Source: Cladobotryum mycophilum
Lineage: Eukaryota > Ascomycota > Sordariomycetes > Hypocreales > Hypocreaceae
Direction of reading: 5' to 3'
DNA: 64,000 nt
Assembly (NCBI GenBank): GCA_036429605.1
Contig: JAVFKD010000016.1
Coordinates: 1,302,001 to 1,366,000 of the forward strand
Part shown: positions 1 through 9,683 of the stretch, one piece after another
How positions within the stretch are numbered: the first letter of the stretch is position 1
Layout of the letters: every line of letters begins with the position of its first letter
Position numbers and translations under genes: made by a program
The notes under the pieces: generated by a model
Told to the model about the DNA's origin: nothing
Seen by the model: only the letters and a program-made list of their open reading frames with translations
Database searches by the model: none

Positions 1-1
1 C

Positions 2-409
2 ACCGTCGACCTCAAGACCGTCGTCACCGACCCCACCTCGGTCCTCACTCTTGATCTCTACACCTGCACAACCGCTGACCTGGCCTTCACCACCCCCTTC
101 AAGCTCTCCGTCAAGCGAGACGACTTCATCCACGCCCTCGTCGCCTGGTTCGACATTGACTTCACCGCCTGCCACAAGCCCATCCGCTTCTCCACCGGGC
201 CCCACACCAAGTACACCCACTGGAAACAGACCGTCTTCTACCTCAAGGACGTCCTCACCGTCCAGAACGGCGAGGAGGTCACCTGCAAGCTCATGGTCAA
301 GCCCAACTCCAAGAACCGTCGTGACCTCGACATCGAGGTCGACTACGACTTCCAGACCGAGGACCCTAACAGAACTACTGTTGGCTCATGCGCTTATAGG
401 ATGTGCTAA
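2..409 (+). CDS. Protein arginine N-methyltransferase 1, 3' end (partial)
   Basis: The window opens inside this gene; the frame starting at base 2 runs 135 codons to TAA at 407-409. It encodes the C-terminal beta-barrel/dimerisation part of a type I protein arginine methyltransferase (PRMT1/Hmt1/RmtA family), which uses S-adenosylmethionine to make asymmetric dimethylarginine on RNA-binding proteins and histone H4. Family signs are the stretch with FDIDFT, the STGP-H-TKYTHWKQTVFYL block (the THW loop is diagnostic for PRMTs, lining the active site) and the closing NRRDLDIEVDY. The methyltransferase Rossmann domain and start codon lie to the left of the window. An overlapping frame at 51-497 is a shadow. 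Family assignment is firm; distinguishing PRMT1 from close type I paralogues rests on the C-terminal sequence only. Confidence 0.93.
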   Translation, partial: TVDLKTVVTDPTSVLTLDLYTCTTADLAFTTPFKLSVKRDDFIHALVAWFDIDFTACHKPIRFSTGPHTKYTHWKQTVFYLKDVLTVQNGEEVTCKLMVKPNSKNRRDLDIEVDYDFQTEDPNRTTVGSCAYRMC

Positions 410-1137
410 GGCAGCGGAGACGGAGGGGAAGAAAAACAACAACAACAAGAAGAAGAAGAAGACATTTAGCAATGTTTTAGTCAAGGCGAGGATATGAATG
501 GGATGGACTTGCAATACATGTTCACATCAAACTCGATGGATGGATAGGAGGGATTAAAACTGGGCGGCGTATATACGGCTTTTTTTGCGGCATGTTGTTT
601 TAAAAGATTAGATAGAAACATGACGGACGCAAAAATATGGGTAGGGCTGATTCAGAAAACACATTTTCGACTCACGCATCAAGTACAACGCTATAGATCA
701 AGAAAAAAGCCAGTTATGTATCCAAATGCAGCCTCAACATTTAACAATCACTCCATGTTTCTATTTTATCTTGGGATCTTTTCCTTTTCCTTTTCACACA
801 CACACACACACAAATACGCAGTATTAATTGAAAGACTTCATTGGTTATAGGAACATAAAACTATGTGTCAAATATAAAGAATCAACACACGGATTCGTGA
901 CCACAAGTCTACCTACCCATGCCCTTTTTTGTACGAGTAAATCAAGAACTGACTTGTTGGCCTGCTTTTCCCATCCTTCGTAGTTGATCCCAATATTCAT
1001 CAATCATACCTCGTCAACTTTTTTCATTCATTCATCATCTAGGATGGTCTCGAGATGCCTTCTTCTCCAGCTACCATAGGTCATACCTAGTTGGTTTTCC
1101 ACCCCGAGAGACTTATTTTGGGTCAAAATTTGACAGA
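410..1137. other. Intergenic, convergent 3' regions
   Basis: 728 bp between the ends of the arginine methyltransferase and phosphoacetylglucosamine mutase genes, which are transcribed toward each other. It contains an AAC/AAG-rich stretch at about 434-463 and a (CA)9 dinucleotide run at 795-812. The 76-codon open frame at 620-850 has no recognisable features and is taken as chance. Probably two 3' UTRs. Confidence 0.6.
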
Positions 1138-2806
1138 TTAAGAGCCATAGTGCTTCACAATCTGAGCGACCTTGTTGGCAAGCTCATCGGCTTCATGGCG
1201 GGTGGCTGCCTCAGCGTAAACACGGCAAGCATTCTCCGTACCACTGGCACGGGCAAAGGAACGACCCGTCGTATACTTCCTAACGATCTGATCGATCTCG
1301 TCCTGAGCCCCAGCCGGGCTGCTGAGACGTCTCTCGGCATCCGTCGCATGGAAGAGGTCCTTGTCTCCAACTTCAACGCGGACGAGGCGGTTGGGGAGGT
1401 CAGTGTAGGTCGTGGCCCAATCCTTGAGTGACCACGCCTTGTGGGCGAGGATGACCTCGACCATCAACATGTCGGAAAGGGCATCGCCAACAGTCTGGTT
1501 GATGAGGTCGCCAACAGCAGCCAGGGTATCAAGAGCGTCCTTCTGGGCTGGAGACTGAGGCTTTGTCTCCTTGAAAACTCGGAGAGCCTCTTGGGAGAAG
1601 ACAACGGTACCGTGGCCGTTGGCCTCGAAATATACACCGACATCAAACTGACATGCGGCGTGGTGCAAGTGCTTCACACCAGTAGGAGTGAAAACGACTG
1701 GCAATTGAAGGTTCTTCTCAATGTATGTAGTGCTCGCGCCGTTGGCGTATGCAGTCTGAACAACGCCAATTCGGAGTTCATCTTGCAGGTTCGCCGAGCG
1801 AATGAGGTCGGCAATGAAGGATGCGTTGAGTGAGGAGATGCGGTCACCGTCCAACATGAAGAAACCAGTGTCTGGGTCGGTCCAGTAGTAGATCAGGCGG
1901 TCGGCATCGCCATCGAGGGAGCAGTATCGAGCACCGGGAATGGGCTTGGGGTTCGGAGGGGCTCGTTGCTTAGTCTTGACAAAGTCGGCTCCAGACTAGG
2001 ATTGTCAGCATGAATCTCATAAGAATTGTCTGTGATAAACTTACGTCGAGGTTCAGGACTTCTGGTCGGAGAACATCATCATTGACGACCTTGACATCGA
2101 ATCCTGTAACGTCCTTGGGGATCACCTTGAGGAGTTCATGCAGCTTGGGACCGCCAACACCGTTGGCACAATCGATGACAAGCTGGCCCTGAACCCTTCT
2201 ACCTCGAAGGGCTCGGACAAAAGCTTCCGAGAGCTTGTTGTAGTAACCAGCCTCGCTAACCTCGCCATATGCTTTGGGGGTACCCTCAGTATTAACGCAG
2301 CGAACCAAGTAGTGGAGCTGAGGGGTTGTGAGGATCTTGTAGTCGGTGTACTCGATTCCGATGGCCTCCAAGGCATCAGCCAAGGCAGTAACAAGGCTGT
2401 GGCCAGAAGGGCGGGTATCGCGTCCGTAGACGACTCGGCCTGGTACGGACAGGTCGACCTTGAGCTGGGTAGCCAAGGCCTTGTAGGTCTCAAGCAGCTC
2501 CTGGTCGGTAGGAGCGTTGACGAGACGAGTGGCATGGGCCTCCCAGTCCTGCTCGAGCATTTCACCCATTGGGTCAACAATCTTGACGCCATTGTCGGGA
2601 GCAGGGTTGTGACTAGCAGTGATCATAACACCGATGGCCTGACCATTGAGCTTGCGGCTTCGAAGACCAGCAAGGAGACCAACGCGGAATGAGACACCGG
2701 GGAGAAGGTCAGCCTTCATACGAAAGCCAGCAGTACCGTACTTGTAGACATGGCCAGCTTTGATGGGGTTTTTGGCCGAGGCCTCGATGAATTTGCTGTC
2801 ATCCAT
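1138..2806 (-). CDS. Phosphoacetylglucosamine mutase
   Basis: Interconverts N-acetylglucosamine-6-phosphate and -1-phosphate, the step before UDP-GlcNAc, feeding chitin, N-glycans and GPI anchors; cytosolic. Two exons: 2806-2045 and 1995-1138, with a 49-nt intron (GTAAG donor, CTAG acceptor, GCTGAC branch-like site) at phase 0. The product is 539 residues, the normal size for fungal PCM1/AGM1. The phosphoserine loop TASHNP puts the catalytic Ser at 65, the metal loop DGDADR is at 282-287, and the C-terminal phosphate-binding motif RASGTEN is at 503-509; the fold is alpha-D-phosphohexomutase. The start is the first ATG in frame. It diverges from MUS81 across 1.1 kb. All key residues are present; identification is secure, and the TASHNP loop with the overall length separates it from ordinary phosphoglucomutases. 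Confidence 0.95.
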
Positions 2807-3936
2807 GATGGATTTGTTGACTGGGAAACGAGGTTGAAAGTGTGTTGAACAAGTTGCTATTGGAAAGGATGATGGAAGACGAAGAAGGAAAGGGGGGATT
2901 AAGAAGGAGAGAGGTTGAAAGGGGGACAGGGGGAAAAGGAGGACGCCAATACGTCTAGGGGAGTGGGAGAGGGAGGGAGGTAAGGCGAATGGAGGGCTGA
3001 AGGTAAGAGAGAGAGGCCTTTATTTAGATTCTCACAGGTGGAGTCGATTATTCTAAGCTGCCCTATGCTGTGCTGAGCTGAGCTGTGCTGAGCTGTGCTG
3101 AGCTGTGCGACTGCTACTACTACTACTACTACAAGGAGGTACCACTGCCTGCCTTGGTACCTTACTACCTGGTAATAAAGACCGTTGGACTGGCTTGGGC
3201 AGTACCTCTTGCTATGACCTGTTCAGGTCGCTACCTGGTGCTCGGAGCAACATACGGTGACCTTTTCTGTATCTGCACCAACCAAGTCTAACAATGAATG
3301 GATGGATGCTACCGTATCATGACCCATGGTTGAAATGCCCTGTCATGGATGGCGGACCCCGCGTTGAAGCAGAAATACCCCGCCAAAAAATCCCTGGATG
3401 GGTGCTAAAAGAGGCCAACCATGTCGTTACGAGGTATTAATCTTAGCACACACTCTTCCAAGCTCAATGCACTACCGCCCAGTGCAAAGAAATATTTTGC
3501 TAATTACCGGGCGGAGTGGCTAATTCATCCATTACGAGGTACTTTCCATTGACCCCTGTAAATTCAGATGCATGAGACCGTCATACTTGGTTTGGCGTGA
3601 CGCGCAAGGAGGATCATCCCGACCTTCAAGGCACTATATCGGGTAGCTTTAGGTACTGATTCAAGCACGTGACTTCGCGCTCAGGACGAGACTTGCATCC
3701 AGGATGTCTGCCTTTTGAGTGGGCCCTCTTCAGGGTGAACGCGTTACCGTTGCTGGTCATTCTGCCATGACATCGCCAAAGCCTTCCATGATTGATATGC
3801 ATGCAAGCTCTTAATAGACAAAAAAATCTGTGTGCTTTTGCTCTTCTTCAATTTTGGCTTCTTTGGTTTTCTTGATGTCTTTTCACCGGTAGCAGTGGCT
3901 TCTTCGCAGCCGTCTAAATGACCGCATCTTTCCACC
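2807..3936. promoter_or_regulatory. Divergent intergenic region (AGM1-type mutase / MUS81)
   Basis: 1,130 bp shared upstream region of two divergent genes. Just upstream of the mutase start is a long purine-rich strand (about 2863-3020, GGGAGAGGGAGGG style), read on the mutase strand as a pyrimidine-rich leader. At 3067-3108 a decamer-like AGCTGTGCTG/AGCTGAGCTG motif repeats about four times, followed by a TAC run at 3114-3132. The 68-codon open frame at 3085-3291 is built on these repeats and is not believed. No specific factor site is claimed. Confidence 0.5.
3067..3132. repeat. Short tandem repeats AGCTGTGCTG and (TAC)n
   Basis: About four imperfect copies of a 10-bp GCTG-rich motif (3067-3108) run directly into a six-unit TAC run (3114-3132). 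Read directly from the sequence. Confidence 0.8.
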
Positions 3937-5697
3937 ATGGACGACTCTGAATGTGCAAATCCCCAGCTCCTCGCATGGGTCAAGGAATGGCTAGACACCG
4001 CTAGAGAACGAAACTCCAAAGGCATCACAACCTACAAGCATGCATTTGATTCCCTCAAGGCCTGTCCTATTACCTTTGAGCACCCCGCATCACTGCAGCA
4101 GCTCAAGGGGTTTGGACCCAAACTCTGTGAACGTCTCGAGGATAAACTAAGAAAGCATTGCCAACAAAATGGACTGCCAATGCCTGAACACCCGCAATCG
4201 AGGAAAGCCGCCGAAAGAGCCGCTAATCAGGCTGCTGCCGATGATGCAGAGGGAGCAAGACCGAAGAAAAAGACCCGACAGCCAAAGGCATACGTTCCAA
4301 GCTTTAGATCCGGTGCATACGCTTTACTAGTCGGATTGTCCAATCTTTCCGAAGATGCTTCATCTAGTATGACCAAAGCTGAGCTTATTGAAGCAGCTCA
4401 GCCCCATTGCGACTCATCCTTTACCGCCCCTAGCGATCCTACAAAATTCTATACTGCGTGGAATTCCATGAAGACGTTGGTGCAAAAGGAACTCATCTAT
4501 GAGAGAGGGCGCCCTCTAAGGCGATACGCATTAACGGACGAAGGATGGGCAGTGGTGAATCGAATTAAAGAGACAAGCCAATGGAAGTCTGGGCAAAACG
4601 CTGGCGATCGAGAAGAGCCAAGACAACGTGCCGAATTGCATTCTGCCTCTAATTCAAGAGAGCAAGTCACAAGTCCAGAACCAGTCGAGCCGATGCATGC
4701 TACCCAAACGACTTCGTTATATCAAGATGTCGTCTCAGAGGGCACAGTAGTATCGGAGGATAGCGAACTGCCTACTTTTACTCCAATCAGGCTTCCGCCA
4801 GGGTCGTTCACAGTGGAACTGCTGCTGGATGTTCGAGAAGTCAGGGCCAAGACAGATCGTGATTATATGCAGGAGGAACTTACAAAGCAGGGCATCAAGC
4901 CCATCATGAGGAGTTTGGAACTTGGCGATGTTCAGTGGATCGCTAAATGCCACGATTCTACTTTGCTCTCCAGAAATGGGGCGGAAGGCGATGAGGTTGT
5001 GTTGGACTGGATAGTGGAGCGAAAACGTCTCGATGATTTGATCGGCAGTATAAAAGACGGCCGATTTCACGAGCAAAAGTTTCGTCTAAAAAGATCTGGC
5101 GTCAAGAAAGTTGTTTACCTCATCGAGGAAATCTCAATGGACTCTGCTTCGTATCAGCGGTATGAGGAAGCGGTTCAATCCGCCATCGCATCAACACAAG
5201 TTGTTAATGGCTACTTTGTTAAGCGGACACTTAAGATGGACGATACAATAAAGTATTTGGCCCGATTGACCGCCATGCTGAAGAGGACTTATGAAAGTAA
5301 ACCATTGAATGTTATTCCAACAAAGTGCATAACAGCCCAAAACTACTCTCGTTTACTCCAACACGTGCGAGAAAAGGAGCCCTCGGTTGGATATTATGTC
5401 ACCTATCCGGCTTTTGCGTCATTGGCATCGAAATCAGAGACGATGACTTTGAGGGACGTTTTTCTCAAAATGCTCATGACTACTCGAGGCCTCACGGGCG
5501 AACGTGCGCTTGAAATACAGCGCAAGTGGAAGACGCCATACGACTTTGTCAAGGCATTCGAAACGTGTGGGACTGGTGAGCAGGGAAAGAAGCGCAAGCG
5601 AGAACTTGTGGCCACCCAAATGACTCATTTAGTAGGGAGAAAGAAGATATCAAAGGCATTGAGCCAGAAAATTGCAGAAGTATGGGGCGATGTTTAA
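3937..5697 (+). CDS. MUS81: Crossover junction endonuclease MUS81
   Basis: Structure-selective nuclease that with Eme1/Mms4 cuts flaps, stalled forks and nicked Holliday junctions in the nucleus. It is a single uninterrupted 586-codon frame; yeast Mus81 is 632 residues. An N-terminal helix-hairpin-helix lies around 44-75 (LKGFGPKL), followed by a basic linker near 103-110 and a winged-helix-like region (about 115-210). The ERCC4/XPF nuclease domain begins near 292 with the VELLLDVRE strand; the catalytic pattern GD-Xn-ERK-X3-D is seen at G330-D331, ERK 361-363 and D367. A second HhH is near the C-terminus (RGLTGERAL). The start ATG sits in a strong context (CACCATGG). The gene converges with riboflavin synthase, only 101 bp apart, so the 3' UTRs probably overlap. 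All catalytic residues are intact. Confidence 0.96.
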   Translation: MDDSECANPQLLAWVKEWLDTARERNSKGITTYKHAFDSLKACPITFEHPASLQQLKGFGPKLCERLEDKLRKHCQQNGLPMPEHPQSRKAAERAANQAAADDAEGARPKKKTRQPKAYVPSFRSGAYALLVGLSNLSEDASSSMTKAELIEAAQPHCDSSFTAPSDPTKFYTAWNSMKTLVQKELIYERGRPLRRYALTDEGWAVVNRIKETSQWKSGQNAGDREEPRQRAELHSASNSREQVTSPEPVEPMHATQTTSLYQDVVSEGTVVSEDSELPTFTPIRLPPGSFTVELLLDVREVRAKTDRDYMQEELTKQGIKPIMRSLELGDVQWIAKCHDSTLLSRNGAEGDEVVLDWIVERKRLDDLIGSIKDGRFHEQKFRLKRSGVKKVVYLIEEISMDSASYQRYEEAVQSAIASTQVVNGYFVKRTLKMDDTIKYLARLTAMLKRTYESKPLNVIPTKCITAQNYSRLLQHVREKEPSVGYYVTYPAFASLASKSETMTLRDVFLKMLMTTRGLTGERALEIQRKWKTPYDFVKAFETCGTGEQGKKRKRELVATQMTHLVGRKKISKALSQKIAEVWGDV

Positions 5698-5798
5698 GCG
5701 ATCTTACTGATCGAAAGACACCAGCCCGCCATTTTACACAGACTTACACCAAAGAGTATTGCTTTACGGAATTTGAATTTTATCTCCACTAGGTCTAT

Positions 5799-6557
5799 TT
5801 ATGGCTTTGCGCCTTGGCTTTTGGCGAGAACTCGCTCAACAATCTTCTCAAGCAGAGGAACTGAGGCGGCGCCATCATCTCCCCCAAGAATACCCGCCAG
5901 CGATTTCTCGGCGTACTTGGCCATCATGTCGACCTCCAGATTGATGGATTCCCCCTTGGTCTTTTGCGCCAAGATGACTCTCTCCTGAGAGTAGGAAATC
6001 AACATAATCTCCCACCATCCCTCGGTATCATTGACCTGTGTGACGGTCAAGCTAGTTCCATCGACAGCGACATATCCCTTGTACACGATGTACTTGAGAA
6101 ATTCGCGTTTCTTGGGCTGGAACCGGAAAGTGAGAGCATTTCCATCTGGCGTTACGGACAAAATCTCGGCTGTTGTGTCAACGTGGCCCTGGACGAAATG
6201 TCCGCCCATTCGAGTATCCGCTCGAACGGCACGTTCTAGGTTGACTTTGCTAGACTCGACGAGCACACCGAGGTTAGTGACGCGCAGAGTTTCAGGCGCG
6301 GCACCGATTGTGAAGGTGTTGTCTGTGAAGGAAGTGACAGTGAGGCAGACACCATTGATTGCGATGGAGTCGCCCAGGTGGCAATCCTTCAGAAGCTCAG
6401 AACCCGAAGGAACGCTGACGGTCATTGTTGAACTGCCAGTGGCAGCATCTTTGACCAGCTGGGAGATGACTTTATATCATATTAGAAACCAATTAATCCA
6501 ATAAATGGTTAGACATTGGAACTAACCGCCAACTTCTTCGACGATTCCTGTGAACAT
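5799..6557 (-). CDS. RIB5: Riboflavin synthase (alpha chain)
   Basis: Final step of riboflavin synthesis: dismutation of two 6,7-dimethyl-8-ribityllumazine molecules to riboflavin and a pyrimidinedione. Exon 1 is just 31 nt (6557-6527), encoding the family-defining start MFTGIVEEVG; after a 57-nt intron (GTTAGT donor, AAAG acceptor) exon 2 runs 6469-5799, giving 233 residues (yeast Rib5 is 238). Two lumazine-binding repeats are visible, each with a G-S-I-A-I-N-G-V-C-L-T-V or G-Y-V-A-V-D-G-T-S-L-T-V core; GGHFVQGHVD is the usual block at the end of the first. A start at 6425 would drop the essential N-terminus, so the spliced model is preferred. It diverges from the Acl4 gene. Confidence 0.95.
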
Positions 6558-7069
6558 GGTTGCGATGGAGCTCGTGCGTCTGAGCTATGATATACCGAGG
6601 TTGCCGAGTTAAGAGAGCACTGGGGTTGTGTGCCTGAATTATTTGGCACGACTGTAGTGAGTGAGAAGCGAGTGCTTTGGTTTTGGATGGTAATCAATTC
6701 AAACGAATTTAGTGACTTTAAGTTGTCGAGCAGCAAGTGCGAAAAATCCAATTCTTATCAAGTCAAGCTTATGAATCGATCGACTTCTATTACCGTTGAT
6801 GCCAAAGCACATGGAACCTTGTCTGGCAGCCCCGCATACGTTGAGCCCCTCCTCCATCATCCCTCCACGTCTTATCGATAACATGCAGTCCAAAATTTTT
6901 AGTGAAGCCTTGGTCGCGGGTGCGAATGAACCAACAAAATTTCGACTGAGCTCATTGAATTTTCACGCCTTGCAACACTGAAATTCTGCAACTGAGATAA
7001 AATTTTCTTTTCTTCTTCCATAATTGATATACCGAGTATTCGAATAATAAGCACATATAATCTTTCATA
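6558..7069. promoter_or_regulatory. Divergent promoter, riboflavin synthase / Acl4
   Basis: 512 bp between two divergent start codons. Moderately AT-rich (for example around 6980-7060 just before the Acl4 ATG). Overlapping short frames on both strands (6509-7414 region) have no recognisable domains and are chance. No defined motif is claimed. Confidence 0.5.
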
Positions 7070-8203
7070 ATGGCGCCGAGCCGCCCCAGCGACAAGAAGG
7101 GAAAGCAAGACAAGGACCAAAACCCAAGCGCACTTCTCACCGATGCTGAGACACAATATGAGGTTGGAAATATTGATGAGGCCCTCGAGCTTGCCTCGAG
7201 AGCTCTCGAAGTCACTGGCAAAGGAGGGGACTTTGAGCTCAAGGCTCTGAATACTCTTGGAATTTTCTCTTTGGAGGCAGGGGATGTCGAAGAAGCAAAG
7301 GATTACTTTGAACGGGCTGTGAAGCTGGACGAGGATGGCTTTTTGGACGAAAAGGTTGGAGGCGGTCCAGAGAAGTTCCTGTTCCTTGCTCAGCTTAGTG
7401 AAGAGGGTGGCCAAGATAGCGTCGGGTGGTTTGAGCGAGGCGCTTCAGCCCTACGAAACCAGATCCAGACGTTGACTGGCGTTGCCAACAAAACACCAGA
7501 GCAACAGGCTACTCTCGAAGAGGCGCAAAACAAGCTTGGTGGTGTGCTTTGTGCCGTGGCCGAGGTTTACATGACTGATCTCTCGTGGGAGGAGGATGCA
7601 GAGCAGCGCTGCGAGACCCTCGTCACCGAAGCCATGATGATTGCTCCTAATTCAGCTGAGACATGGCAGACGGTTGCCAATGTGCGCATTTCGCAGGAGC
7701 GATTTGACGAGGCCCGCACTGCGTTGAAGCGAAGTCTGGAGCTTTGGCAAGATCTGCCCCCTGAGCACCCTGATGTCCCCGAGTTCCCCACAAGAGTCTC
7801 CCTGGCGCGTCTTCTCATGGAAACCGAGATGGAAGAGCAAGCACTCGTCGTTCTGGAACGCCTCGTGACGGACGACGACTCTAGCGTTGAGGTGTGGTAC
7901 CTGGGCGGCTGGTGCTTGTACGTTGTAGGCGAGAAGTTGAGAGAAGCAAAGGGCCAGCAGAACGGCGAGGCCGCAGAGGAGTGGACAGCAACATGGAGAT
8001 ATTCACGGAAATGGTTGACTCAGTGTCTCAAGCTCTATGAGCTTGAGGAGTACGAGGATGAGAGACTGGGCCAGCATGCGGCGGAGTTGCTTGAAAGCAT
8101 CAACAAGGAACTCGGAGAGCCACCGGAGGATGAGGACGAAGAGGAGTGGGGCGGCATTAGCGATGGTGATGAGGGGGATGAGGACGAGGAGATGGAAGGT
8201 TAA
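7070..8203 (+). CDS. ACL4: Acl4, dedicated assembly chaperone of ribosomal protein L4
   Basis: TPR protein that captures newly made Rpl4 (uL4), protects its internal loop and brings it to nucleolar pre-60S particles. One exon, 377 codons (yeast Acl4 is 387). The N-terminus is short and basic (SDKKGKQDK), followed by about six to seven TPR helix pairs between residues 25 and 345: LLTDAETQYEVGNIDEALELASRAL, then LNTLGIFSLEAGDVEEAKDYFERAVKLD, and AETWQTVANVRISQERFDEARTALKRSLEL. The C-terminus is strongly acidic (DEDEEEW...DEEMEG), a common feature of chaperones for basic ribosomal proteins. It converges on the Gir2 gene. The call relies on TPR layout, acidic tail and length; another TPR cochaperone is possible but less likely. 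Confidence 0.85.
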   Translation: MAPSRPSDKKGKQDKDQNPSALLTDAETQYEVGNIDEALELASRALEVTGKGGDFELKALNTLGIFSLEAGDVEEAKDYFERAVKLDEDGFLDEKVGGGPEKFLFLAQLSEEGGQDSVGWFERGASALRNQIQTLTGVANKTPEQQATLEEAQNKLGGVLCAVAEVYMTDLSWEEDAEQRCETLVTEAMMIAPNSAETWQTVANVRISQERFDEARTALKRSLELWQDLPPEHPDVPEFPTRVSLARLLMETEMEEQALVVLERLVTDDDSSVEVWYLGGWCLYVVGEKLREAKGQQNGEAAEEWTATWRYSRKWLTQCLKLYELEEYEDERLGQHAAELLESINKELGEPPEDEDEEEWGGISDGDEGDEDEEMEG

Positions 8204-8606
8204 CACGATTATGAGAAAAACGACGGAAAAAAAGTGATATTAGACGGCGTTGGAACCAGGCAGAGCACATATACAAAAAGGGGGCTTTTATTTTGTGAAT
8301 AATGGGAAGCTTTTTTTGGTTTTAGCTTCCTGTAGATGTTACTGGAAATACCGGTTGAAATCCCGATATACCCAATTCTTTTTCTTTTTCTTTTCTCTTT
8401 GGCGTTGATGACTTTTTACGGATGAGATCTTGGTCTCTATATGATGTCTGAAACATGAGTGTGCTGACAATATCTTTTGATTGCCATTTGATTGCCCTTT
8501 TTTCAAGAATCCCGTGGATAGCACCCAAAACTCCATACTTTGAAAAACAAAAAATGCATTATTCCAACCATAATGTGTGTGTGTGTGTGTTCTGATTCTC
8601 TCTCTC
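8204..8606. other. Intergenic, convergent 3' regions (Acl4 / Gir2)
   Basis: 403 bp between two stop codons. Holds T-rich tracts (about 8308-8400), a (GT)n run at about 8575-8590 and a CT run just beside the Gir2 stop. Nothing coding is seen. Confidence 0.6.
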
Positions 8607-9357
8607 TCAAGTAGCCTCAACTTTGAGCTGTTCAATGCCTTCCGTCGGCAACCCCTCGTCATCCTCGTCAATCTTGCCCACCAGGCCCTGCTGCCAGAGC
8701 TGCCTGCCCGTCAACTTGACCGGCTCCTTGATCTTGGCCTTCTTCAGCTCCGCCAGCCTCTCGTCCTCTTCTTTAACCCGCAGGTCCTCCATCTCCTGGA
8801 AAAAGTCCTCGCGCCACTTCATAAACGTCTCGGGCGTCACGGGCGTGCCGTGGAACTTCTTGTTCTCCTCCCGCTCGGCGGCCTGGGCCTTCTCCTCGAT
8901 CACCTTGAGCTCCGCGTCCTTGCGGTCCTGGACGAGCTGCTCGGCGGCGTCCTTGAGGGTGGACACGAGGGTGAAGATCATAGCGATGCCGAGGTTCTCC
9001 TGGATGGTGTCGGCGAGGCCCTCGAGGAGCTGGTCGCGGTCCTCGCCGACGGAGAAGTGGGCGTGGAGGGCGGCGTTGGGGGGCGCGAGGATGTCGAGGT
9101 TGGGCGGCTCGTCGGGGTACTCTTCGGGGTAGCGCACCGAGAGGATGAAGCTGGGGGGCTCGAGGTCTTCTTCGCCGGGGATGTCGAGGTTGATGACTAT
9201 CCTGAACTCGGTCTCGGATATGTCTGTTTTTTTTAAGGGTATTGTTAGAAATGTAATTTTTTCTTCTTCGTGGTGGGGGATAGGACGGACCGGTGATTTC
9301 TTCAGGAAAAATGGATTCGAGCACTTCGCGCTCTTCGACTTGATCTTCTTTACCCAT
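8607..9357 (-). CDS. GIR2: RWD-domain protein Gir2 (RWDD1/DFRP2 type)
   Basis: Highly acidic cytosolic RWD protein that binds Gcn1 and the GTPase Rbg2, linking translating ribosomes to the Gcn2 stress pathway. Exon 1 is 9357-9291 (67 nt, MGKEDQVEEREVLESIFPEEIT) and exon 2 is 9223-8607; the 67-nt intron has a GTCCGT donor and an AACAG acceptor at phase 1. The product is 227 residues, near RWDD1 length. The RWD domain spans about residues 5-115, with the conserved YPxxxP pattern (VRYPEEYPDEPPNL). After it comes a charged helix and the DFRP-C like segment with FMKWREDFFQEM and KLTGRQLW near the end, characteristic of the Gir2/RWDD1 family. A non-ATG internal start at 9137 would remove half the RWD domain and is rejected. 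Confidence 0.9.
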
Positions 9358-9683
9358 TGTGAGGGCTGTGTAGGGTAATACTGGGAGGGGTATATGGGAT
9401 AAGTTGGTGGCTTGAACTTGGGGTGAAGTTTTGGAGGATGATGGACTTGAACATCCTAGGTGGGGTTCCCGCAGCCTTCATGGCGGGGTTCAACTCGGCA
9501 GTTCAATCAGTCATGAATGGCCAACTCTCCTCAAATACCGTTAAGATCAGTGTGAAAAAAATATAATAAATATTTCTAGAATACTCTATCAAATTATAAT
9601 TGCTCGTGAGGGCACCTATAATAGTTCTAAAAAAATGTCTAATTAGCTTCTGTCCCATTGGTGCCTCAGTGGTCGTTGCATCC
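9358..9683. other. Short intergenic region (Gir2 promoter / GH114 3' end)
   Basis: 326 bp, same-strand spacing between the GH114 stop (9684) and Gir2 start (9357). AT-rich patch at about 9550-9620. No coding or repeat signal. Confidence 0.5.
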
